Assembly: GCA_027625915.1 (NCBI GenBank)
Contig: JANTQA010000012.1
Location: 14,470,501-14,534,500, forward strand
Length of the DNA stretch: 64,000 nucleotides
Origin: Anaeramoeba flamelloides
Taxonomy: Eukaryota > Metamonada > Anaeramoebidae
Direction of reading: 5' to 3'
In this document: piece by piece, positions 56,617 to 64,000 of the stretch
Numbering within the stretch: position 1 is the stretch's first letter
How the letters are laid out: the number at the start of each line of letters is the position of its first letter
Notes under the pieces: model-generated
Told to the model about the DNA's origin: nothing
The model's input: only the letters and a program-made list of their open reading frames with translations
Database searches by the model: none
Made by a program: the position numbers and the translations under genes

Positions 56617-58543
56617 GTGAAGAAGAACTTTAAATTAAAATAATTCTAACCTGATATTATTAACTAAATATTGTTTTGATTACTTTGAAAATAACTAAAA
56701 AATAATATACACATTTTTGTCACTTATTTTACCTTTTCGTGTATTTTTTGCCCTTTTTGGTTCTGATTTTGTTTTTGATTTTGGTTTTGAAATTTTAAAA
56801 CTTGAAATAATAAACAGGATTTGTCAAAAAGAGTAAAAAAATGAAAAATTAAGTAAAAATATAAAAAAAATAAAAAATATAAAAAAAAAATTCTCACTTA
56901 ACAAAAGATAAAGTCTGCTTTGCGTTCCATTCATTTCGATCTGTGAATACAAATATTTGTCTGGAGTAATCATTAATTAATTTTTTTTGGGAAACTTTAT
57001 CTATGGTATATATTAATTCCCGGAATGGCACCGTTGATCGCAATGATTTTACAAAAGTTTTTGCCAAGTCCAATGTTTTGTTATTATATTTTTGACTTTT
57101 TTTAAATAAAAAGGGAATTTTAGAGCTGGTTGAAACAAGGTTAAAAAGACATGATCTTTGGAGCGAGTGTAAACAAAAATATAATAAATTTTTAATTTGT
57201 TGAAGATTCTTTCCGCAAAAGCAGTTCTTTAAATCTAATATAAAAATAATTTCTGTGTTTAATAATTCTTCTGTGATTTCAGGACAAAAGGTTACCATTG
57301 CACAATACTTTGTTCTTTTTAATTTCGTAAAAGTATTTTTATTTTTGTGATTAATGGTGCAAAATTGCATTTTCTTGTTTTTGTTTTCATTAACTTTTTC
57401 TTGTTGTTTTGTTAATTTTTTTTGTTTTTTTAATTCTTTTTGTTTTGTTAATTCTTGTTGTTTTGTTAATTCTTGTTGTTTTGTTAGTTCTTTTTTTTTT
57501 TTAATTCTTGTTATTTTTAAAATTCTTGTTGTTTTTTCCTCTTTGTTGTCTTTTTGTTTTATTCTTTCGTCTGCTTGTTTTTTTAATTCTTGCTGTTTAA
57601 TTTCTTCTTTTTTTAATTCTTTTTGAAGAAATTTTGTACTAATCCCAATCATTGATCCTGATTTTATTTCTTTTTTTAAATTTATAATCAAATTTAGATC
57701 ATTTTTGATCTCGTTTTCATTTGGTATAATTCTCAATTTTGCAAGATTTTTTTTGATTTTTGGATTAATTTTGTGGTTAGTTGAAGTAATGTTTTCAATT
57801 TCTGATTTCATTTTAAATTTGAATTCAAAAACGGTGCCATAAGGCACAGTTTTTGTAAATTTTTGAAAGCTCAGTTCAGAATCATAAAAGTTTTCTTCTG
57901 ATTGTAATGGAACATGTTTTGGATAAGTGGATTGAGGTAAATGAAATCTAAAGGAATTCTTTGATTCAACATCAAGTTCCAATGTATAAATTATCCCAAT
58001 AACACATTTTTCTTTGGGTTGTAAATTCCCCACATTTAGAATTAATAGATTATTGTTTTCTTGTTCTAATTTTATTGGGTTGTTCCCTTCGGCAATCCTG
58101 TCCTCATAATTTTCTCGATTTGTTTCTTTGTTCCCTATTTTGCCTTCATTTTGTTTGTTTTCTTTCGAAACTTGAAAATTCGTCACAATACAACGAGAGT
58201 CTTTTTATTTTTGAAAAATAACAGAGAATTTAAAAAAGCCAAAATTTAATAGGTTATTATTTTGGCACCGTTTGTTTGCAAGGAAAATTATAATAAAAAA
58301 AAAATGGTTCCAAAAAGAAGAAAATTGAAAAACAGAAGAAGTAAATAAAAAAAAGTTGAAAAATAAGAAAAATTTACTTATTGGGAAAACAAAGATTGTT
58401 TCAATTGATTTTGTTTCGTTGTTAGTGTATTTATGAGAAACAGTTACTTGGGCAACAAAATCCCGAATATGTGCATTAACTAAGATTCCTTTTAAAGGCA
58501 GCAGAGTTTTTGTTTTTTTGTTACGAAGTCCTGATCCAACCAT
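51660..58543 (-). CDS. VIT-VWA domain protein (three exons)
   Basis: Exons 58378-58543, 56898-58200 and 51660-54678 join in frame to 1495 residues. Residues 1-150 are a VIT domain: LKGILVNAHIRDFVAQVTVS, then FVFPI|NSRCIVTNFQV across intron 1, LLILNVGNLQPKEK and FRFHLPQSTYP. Residues about 283-322 hold seven-residue tandem repeats (LTKQQE type), likely coiled coil. A VWA domain (about 365-530) spans intron 2: RQIFVFTDRNEWN ... FVK|TISKNTRFFTFGIG ... GRGFSEMIL ... QLDRALQPEITDLHLNFYD. The MIDAS site reads DLKNC instead of DxSxS, so metal binding is probably lost. The long middle is disordered: acidic, RERERE and poly-Gln tracts (about 1326-1358). The last 100 residues (IDIIKLQSANGNF onward) resemble the C-terminal helical module of VWA5-like proteins. 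Exons 2 and 3 lack proper ATG starts, so the splices are needed. Exact role unknown. Confidence 0.85.
53085..53170. repeat. polypyrimidine tract inside the VIT-VWA gene
   Basis: About 85 nearly uninterrupted pyrimidines on the plus strand (CTCTCC, CCCTACCCCTACCCC and CTTCTTCTTC units) encode on the minus strand an Arg/Gly/Glu run (RGRGRGVGREREKEREREI). It is the most G+C-rich stretch of that length in the gene. Confidence 0.8.
54679..56897 (-). other. 2.2-kb intron of the VIT-VWA gene, filled by a repeat
   Basis: The donor GTGAGA follows FVK in exon 2 and the acceptor TTATAG precedes ACAATATCT of exon 3. The split codon AA|A keeps the VWA frame and recreates the conserved strand before RFFTFGIG. 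About half of the intron (55015-56060) is repeat R2 copy 2, in the orientation opposite to transcription. It also contains a T run of about 30 at 56587-56617. The other introns measured in this window are 127-390 nt. Confidence 0.8.
55015..56060 (+). repeat. dispersed repeat R2, copy 2, inside the VIT-VWA intron
   Basis: It is homologous over about 1 kb to 42520-43740, starting near GCACCTTACTGAAAG and ending near TTTCTTTTAAACTGGGGAAT. The closest match is around AAATAAATTTGTTGAAATCA. It lies antisense to the host gene. Confidence 0.75.
58201..58377 (-). other. first intron of the VIT-VWA gene (177 nt)
   Basis: The donor is AATAA|GTAAAT and the acceptor AAAAAG|ACTC. Phase 1; the split codon A|AC gives Asn56 within the VIT core. 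Joining restores the strand FVFPI-NSRCIVTNFQV typical of VIT domains. Confidence 0.85.
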
Positions 58544-59497
58544 AAACCCAAAGAATTTTTCTTGAAAAAGTTACTTTTTCCTGTTTCTTTTGAATAGTTT
58601 TTGTTTGAATGGAAATATTAGTTCTTGAATAAATTTATTGCAAAAAAAATTTGAAAAAATTTGTTTAAAAAAAAATGATCTACTTTTTTTATGGTAATAT
58701 AAGTCAAAAATTTCTCAAAAGTCTGGTTTCAGTTTTTATTTAAACTAAACATACTTAAAATAAGGATAAAAATCGTTTTTAAAATAAATTTGAAAAGCCC
58801 TTTTAAAAAAATAATTGGATTATTCAATCTTTTCAAATGTCTTATCCTGGTTATTTTGTAGAGAAGTTGAAATTCTATTCACTTACAGATGCAGTTCTAA
58901 GTGTTTGATATAATAATTATGATTGGTTATCGACGATAAGAAATAAATCAATTATTCTTGAGATTTTTGATTTCATCAGATACTCATAATAAATTATAAG
59001 GTATTTTGGTTTCTTATTTTAATTTTTACAAAATATGACAAAAGAAATATATTGAAATTTTGATTATTGTTTAATTTATTTGAGTGTTTTGTATTATTAA
59101 TATTGTATATATTGGTGAGCAAGTTAAGAATCCAAAACGTAAGTAATATTTCAAAATTGAAAAAAATGATAATTAACTTAAATATTATTAGAGCGTCAAG
59201 TTATTACCATGATTGTAGATTGTTTGAAATCGAAAAGAAAATTTTGTGGTTTTGATGAGTGTTTAGTAACAATCAAAAAACTAACCACATGTGGGGTGTG
59301 GTCGGTCCAAAATCAACAATCAAAAAAGAGTACATTTTTAGAAAAAACTACCAAAGAGAAACTTAATAATTACTTTGTTGTAAATTATAAAATTGAAAAC
59401 TAATATGTTCGTTTTGAAGTTTCGTTCTTGGGGGTGTTTTGAGATCTAGTTGATTTTTTTCATTTTTTTCATCTCTCATATGTGTTATTTTATTCCC

Positions 59498-59679
59498 TTA
59501 AGGGACTAATCTATATTAAATTTTTTTACCTAAATTTAAAAGAGATTGAGAAAATTTTTTGCCTGTTACTTAGATATAAAAAACACTGTTTATTTTAAAT
59601 ATCAATCACATTTCAAGTGAAGAAATTCTTATTTAGAACTTACTCAAAAAAAAAATAATAATAGAGACTAGTCCCTTAA
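59498..59679. mobile_element. TTAA-family MITE, copy 3 (best preserved)
   Basis: The left end TTAAGGGACTAATCTATATT and right end AATAGAGACTAGTCCCTTAA are imperfect inverted copies of each other. TTAA stands at both outer edges, as in piggyBac-type insertions. The interior is AT-rich and non-coding. Copies at 3844 and 23018 are older. Confidence 0.75.
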
Positions 59680-59734
59680 GAATGTAACAAAATCCATACT
59701 CTCAAATTTATAGAATTACAAAATAACTTCAAAT

Positions 59735-60300
59735 TAGATTAAGGTTTACAATCCCTGAAACTGGAAAAAAGATTATCTTGTATTGGGTGTGTCAACTTGT
59801 TATTTTGGTTCTTAGCTGATCGATCCACAACTAAGTTTGGATCTTATAGGTGGTTGAAAAAGGCTATTTTTGTGATTTTATTTTTTTTTTTTCCGAAATC
59901 CGAATTGATGAGTCTAAGATTAATTGATTGGAAGGTATTGAATTGAAAGTGTTAATTTTTGGGTTGTCAATTGAAATTACCATTTTCCTTTTACAGAATT
60001 AGGAGTAAATAAAAAAAAATTTTTTACAAGGATCAAATAATACAAAGCGTAAATAAAAATTTCAACATAGAAAACAAAAAACTCAATTACTAATTAAATA
60101 TCTTCCAATCAATTAATCTTAGACTCATCAATTCGGATTTTGGAAAAAAAAAAAATAAAATCACAAAAATAGCCTTTTTCAACCACCTATAAGATCCAAA
60201 CTTAGTTGTGGATCGATCAGCTAAGAACCAAAATAACAAGTTGACACACCCAATACAAGATAATCTTTTTTCCAGTTTCAGGGATTGTAAACCTTAAATC
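59735..60300. mobile_element. long-hairpin element, arms about 205 nt
   Basis: The left arm (about 59735-59940) and right arm (about 60095-60300) are inverted copies that differ at only a few positions. Both contain GATAATCTTTTTTCC, TGTGTCAACTTGTTATTTTG, GGATCGATCAGCTAAGAACC, TAGTTGTGGATC and CCAATCAATTAATCTTAGAC. The spacer is about 155 nt. No coding frame. Such near-identity of the arms means the insertion is recent or the arms are kept alike by gene conversion. Transcribed, it would fold into one very long RNA hairpin. Confidence 0.85.
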
Positions 60301-60885
60301 GAATTAAATTGATTGTGTACTTAAAGAAAGTAATTTGTATTAAATCGAAGAAAGTTTTCAGGAGACCATAATCAAAACAAAACAATGTGAACAAAATTTT
60401 CCAACCAATTATCATTAAAATTCAGTTACTAATTTAATATTAAATCAAAAGATCAATAAATTAACCATTCATAATTTACAAAATTTTTGATATACTTTTA
60501 ATATATGAATTAAATATTGTCTGGAAACAAGTAGAAAAAAAAAACATATGTTTAATTTGAGAAACAATATTTAATTCAAGAATATGAGTTATTTTTTATC
60601 AATTATTATTAAAATTGGAAATAAATTTTTCTTTCAAAACCAAATACCTTTCCTTCTCTAGTGAAGTTATTTCGATAAGAAACCTGGATTTTTAATTAAA
60701 TATATTCTTTTAATATATTCAGGAAGTACCTTAAATGATTAACTTTTTCATTTTTTTCAAAAAAGCTTTTTTCCAATTTTTTTTATTTTTCTCTTTTTGC
60801 AAATTGTTTGTTTTCCCTTTCCACTAACACAAAAATAAAAACAAAAACAAAACTAAACCAAAACAAAAAAAAAAAAAGAAATCAA

Positions 60886-61305
60886 ATGACTGAAACATGG
60901 ACCCCATTGGAGAAAATAGGAGTGTCAATGTATAAATACATTGCACAAGAGAAATACCAACTTCCATTATCATTTGGAACGATTGTTGAAATAACATCTG
61001 GACACCGAGGATGGTACTATGGCAAATCTTATGAAAGCAACAAAGTTGGAATTTTCCCATCGAACTACATCAAAATCTTTGAAGGAGAATTACCCGATAA
61101 AAAAGAGTTGGAAAAAAGTGAATTCCATCCGTTAATCGAAGCAGACCCAACAACAAAAGAACTAGACACCTCTTTGATTGAATACCATTACTTGATCAAA
61201 ACTCGATCAATTCCTAATTTTGCCATCCAATTCCGATTTTTTTGGCAACAAATTGAAAACTTGTTAAAAATTAGAAAAATTTTCATGACCAAAGGACAGC
61301 CAAAA
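60886..61305 (+). CDS. first exon of a DOCK-family-like SH3 protein (partial)
   Basis: This 140-residue exon starts MTETWTPLEKIGVSMYKYIA. Residues about 8-63 are an SH3 domain of the DOCK A/B type: an ALYDY-like strand, then QLPLSFGTIVEITSGHRGWY, then VGIFPSNYIKIFEG. Residues 75-140 (EFHPLIEADP, LIEYHYLIKTRSIPNFAIQF, FFWQQIENLLKIRKIFMTKGQ) resemble the helical stretch that follows SH3 in DOCK guanine-nucleotide exchange factors and packs with ELMO. GTAAAA after codon 140 is a phase-0 donor. The DHR1 and DHR2 domains expected downstream are not found in the remaining 2.7 kb, so the rest lies beyond the window after a long intron, or this is a gene remnant. The true ATG is at 60886; the 26 codons before it belong to an A-rich leader. 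Confidence 0.65.
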
Positions 61306-61691
61306 GTAAAACTCTTTTTGTTTTTTTTTTTTTTTTTTTATTATTTAACTTTTTCTTTTATCCTTTACTTAAAAAAAAAAAGGAAATACCCCGAAAAAAC
61401 AAACACTCTAATTCAATTTTTCAAAAGAAGAAAACCAAAACCCAACAAATTTTTTCAATCAAAAATCAGAAAAATTTCTTTTCTTTTCTTTCCTTCTCTT
61501 TTCTTTTTTCATCAAAAAAAAAAAAACTTTCAAATTCTATCCCACTCATTTGTTTTTGGAAACAATAGTCATAAAAATCTTTTCATAAAATTAAGTTTTT
61601 CTTTCCCATCCAAAAACTAAATTCCCAAAATCAACCCAAAAATCAAAATAACTAAAAAAAATGATAATAATGAAAAGAAAAAAATGCTGAA

Positions 61692-61766
61692 TAAAAGTTT
61701 TCTCAAGTGTTGCTCAAACTGCTTAAAAGAGCGAATTAGATAGTTTGGGCAATCATAAAACTTTTT
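61692..61766. repeat. hairpin element, copy 2, downstream of the DOCK-like exon
   Basis: The arms AAAAGTTTTCTCAAGTGTTG / CAATCATAAAACTTTT and TGCTCAAACT / AGTTTGGGCA surround GCTTAAAAGAGCG. The core is the reverse complement of the CTCTTTTAAGC core at 26.55 kb, so both are the same element in opposite orientation. Confidence 0.5.
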
Positions 61767-62473
61767 TTAGACTTTTTTAAAAACAGCTATAATAATGAAA
61801 ACAAAAGACTTTATTATTTGAAAAACGAACAAACAAAAAATGATTAAAAGGTCTTAAAAACACAAACTTCAAGGCAGCAAAGACAAGAACTGTTTTATTC
61901 TTAGCTCTTGAATTAATTATAATTTCAGCTTGTTTCTTATTTACTTCAAAACAATGATTTCTTTTTCCGATTTAATTGAAAAATTTTTTTCATTCTTTTT
62001 AATTCCAACCAAAATCTTCTTGATTAAAATCATTCTTCTTTCTTTGATTAATTTGCCATGTTTAAAGAAACACTTTTTATTCACTTTTATTTCTTTACTA
62101 TCTTGAAAAGTATTTTTATCACTCATAAAGAAGAATTTTCCAAGAATTTGGAGTGAACTCAAATAACACAAAAACTTTACAATCAAATCGACTGTCCAAA
62201 ATTCACCATCATTTTTTTTCACTTTCCTTTTTTATATAAACTCCAATGTAATAAATGTTCCTTGACATACAAAAATGATTATTATTATACTAAACAAAAT
62301 GTTTAATTCCAAATTATTTCTAAAGAGAACTTTCAAAAAACCTCAATTTATTTAAAATTACAAAAAACCTCAATTTATTTATAATTACAAAAAACTAAAC
62401 ACTCATTTTAGTTTATATATTAACTTTTTTGCCTTTAAGATTGATTTTTGAAAAATAAATATTTAAATTGGTT

Positions 62474-63060
62474 ATAAAACCATTTTACAGTCAAAAGCGG
62501 TACAGTTGTAATGAATAAATTACATGTGTTTAAAGGGTTTGAATGGATATAAGAAGAAAAAATTTAATTAAGGAAATTTTCAAAATTGAAATCATTTTTT
62601 CACGTTTTTTTACATTTTTGCTTTTTTCTCTTCTATTTTTTTTGATACCTAATTCTTTTGCAAGAATTTTTTTTATTGCAAGATCGATAAGTCATTTGGT
62701 AAAAACGTGTTATTCTAATGTTATTGAAACAGTGTAAATGATTTTTGAAAAATCATATTTATTTCTATTGGTATTTTATTTAATCTTCAATTAAATATCA
62801 AAATTGACATTATTGTTGTTTTTCTCAATGGGAGGAACTAAAAATATTATTTTTTTCAATTTTTAAGAAAAATATAATTATTAATTTATTAATATTCTTT
62901 CAGACATGTGTCAACTATTATTTGAGGATATATGTTATTCTACTTATTTATTATTTGATCTTCAAAGGTCAATTATAAAAAATAATTGATATTTGAAAAA
63001 AATGTTTTTTTTTTTGGATAACACTTTGACAGAAACAAAATTTACATTAATTTTTTCTTG
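62474..63060 (+). repeat. dispersed repeat R5, copy 2 (uninterrupted)
   Basis: It matches 27778-28110 and 28880-29050 as one continuous piece, and so serves as the empty-site allele for the R3 insertion at 28.1 kb. Shared blocks: AAAGGGTTTGAATGG, TTGCAAGATCGAT, GTGTTATTCTAATG, TTTCTATTGGTATTTTAT, CTTCAAAGGTCAATTATA, GATATTTGAAAAAAATG. Non-coding; the 64-codon frame at 62543-62737 is not shared. Confidence 0.7.
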
Positions 63061-63978
63061 ATATATTCTTTTTTTCTTCTTTTTTTCTTCTTTTTTTTAA
63101 GAAGTTAAAAAAAAAAAATTGAGGAAAGATAAAAACAAATTTTTTTTTATATTAATCAATCGCCAATTAAATTATATATATATATATATTCATTCAAGAG
63201 ACCAACACTAAACTCGCCCTATTTGCCGTGAGGTTTTTCTTCGTTTAAGTTCTGATTAGAAAATTTAATAAAATATTATATATTCCACAATTTTTCTTAA
63301 TATTTCTCAAATAAATAAAAAACCTAATTTAACCAATTATATACCTAATTTTGAATTGGATATATTGCAGAATCGATATGTATTGTTCAATTCTCTCAAG
63401 AATCCTACCCACACCATAAATTGACAGAAATTTTGTTCCAATTCTTATTCATTTTTAATAATATTCAAAAAATATTTAAATCAGTCAGACAATTTCTTCA
63501 AAGTGTTTGAGGTTTTATGAAACACAAAGCTGATTTATTTGATTAAAATATCACTTTGATGACTTTTTGAGAAAATGATAAACAATCAAAAATAATATGT
63601 TTACAAGTACTTGAACCTTCTAAATTCAGATTTTCAATTGGACAGTTTACTAGTGGACCATTCTCTGTTTTCAAGAACATCTATAATTAATACTAAATTA
63701 TAAAATAGATTAATATTAAAAAATCACCGATGTAATTCAATATCAGGTTTAATTTTTAATTTATTATAGATCCTTACTATATAGTTCTTTCGCTATAATT
63801 TCGGTACTTTTTTTATTTTTTTCAATTTTCAGATAAATATTCTGAAGTTTTATTGAACTCAAACTGTGAATCAAGAGCCGAGTCAAACTGTATTTTAATC
63901 GAATTTAGGTGTTTATATTCTTGAAAACAAAATTTTCAAAAAATATATTACCTCCATATATTAAGACAAATAATTCAA

Positions 63979-64000
63979 ATATATATATATATATATATAT
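63979..64000. repeat. (AT)n microsatellite at the right edge
   Basis: At least ten AT units run to the last base, so the full length is unknown. A similar short run lies at 63172-63189. Confidence 0.9.

Larger units (their letters stand above)
58544..60885. other. 2.3-kb intergenic region between divergent VIT-VWA and DOCK-like genes
   Basis: It must contain both promoters. It holds a TTAA-type MITE (59498-59679) and, 55 bp away, the long hairpin element (59735-60300). Two frames of about 60 codons (59067-59255 and 59209-59403) have no protein-like features. The leader just before the DOCK-like ATG is A-rich. Confidence 0.65.
61306..64000. other. 2.7-kb right-edge region: likely long intron or gene-free DNA
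   Basis: It starts with the donor of the DOCK-like exon. It contains a poly-T/pyrimidine-rich stretch (61316-61510), a hairpin (61692-61766), repeat R5 copy 2 (62474-63060), and AT microsatellites (63172-63189 and 63979-64000). The frame continuing past 61305 becomes Phe/Lys low complexity with no domain. No further exon is recognised. Confidence 0.6.

Noticed and set aside
58184-58186. GTG as the start of the VWA half as an independent gene
   Set aside because: The upstream exon restores the VIT core across a phase-matched GT-AG intron; two genes are unnecessary.
59067-59403. two overlapping frames of about 60 codons
   Set aside because: Neither has a recognisable domain or coding-like composition, and they overlap each other in different frames in a repeat-rich spacer.
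61941-62222. 93-codon minus-strand frame with a vaguely PH-like segment (FFKHGKLIKERR)
   Set aside because: It begins with GTG only, lacks a supporting exon or a PH C-terminal helix, and may lie within the long intron of the DOCK-like gene.
1-64000. tRNA, rRNA, CRISPR or telomere arrays
   Set aside because: I looked for T-loop-like GTTCGA words with pairing arms, conserved rRNA words, spaced direct repeats and G-rich terminal arrays and found none convincing.

Overview
The window is nuclear DNA of a very AT-rich, intron-bearing protist. It shows single-copy eukaryotic genes, spliceosomal GT-AG introns and a standard stop set. Coding regions carry Asn/Lys/Glu-rich low complexity (KEKEKE runs, poly-N, poly-Q), and the spacers are full of poly-A/T tracts. 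The mix of PB1, long ankyrin, VIT-VWA and DOCK-type SH3 proteins fits an anaerobic amoeboid lineage such as Anaeramoeba. That placement is inference from style and gene content, not a database result. I recognised no bacterial genes, tRNA, rRNA, CRISPR, or capsid- or envelope-bearing element.

Nine protein genes are supported, covering about one third of the window. From left to right they are: a TPR-like alpha-solenoid protein (minus, 647-1981); COPII coat subunit Sec24 (plus, two exons, 8273-11045); a PB1-domain protein (plus, two exons, 18436-20049); a secreted or membrane-anchored right-handed beta-helix protein (plus, 25327-26301); an ALG3-type mannosyltransferase with a signal peptide and a lumenal beta-propeller-like N-terminal half (minus, two exons, 29276-32662); serine hydroxymethyltransferase (plus, four exons including a 21-nt micro-exon, 37677-39713); a 1569-residue ankyrin protein (plus, 45054-49763); a VIT-VWA protein with a 2.2-kb repeat-filled intron (minus, three exons, 51660-58543); and the first exon of a DOCK-like SH3 protein (plus, 60886-61305). 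Several true starts and exons were found by joining GT-AG introns, because the open frames otherwise begin with GTG or TTG. A possible terminal exon of a further gene lies at the left edge.

Two of the genes serve the early secretory pathway (Sec24 in ER export, ALG3 in N-glycan precursor assembly). SHMT serves one-carbon metabolism and may be organellar. The others are signalling or scaffold proteins. There is no operon-like arrangement; genes stand alone, separated by 2-7 kb.

The gene-free DNA is not featureless. Comparing it with itself reveals at least nine families of short non-coding elements. Many have terminal inverted repeats and look like MITEs (non-autonomous DNA transposons), including one with TACAGT ends, one flanked by TTAA, and one near-perfect hairpin with arms of about 205 nt. 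There are also nested insertions (an element inside an element, at 13.2 kb and 28.1 kb), an intron swollen by a repeat, and a decayed LINE fragment near 14.15 kb.
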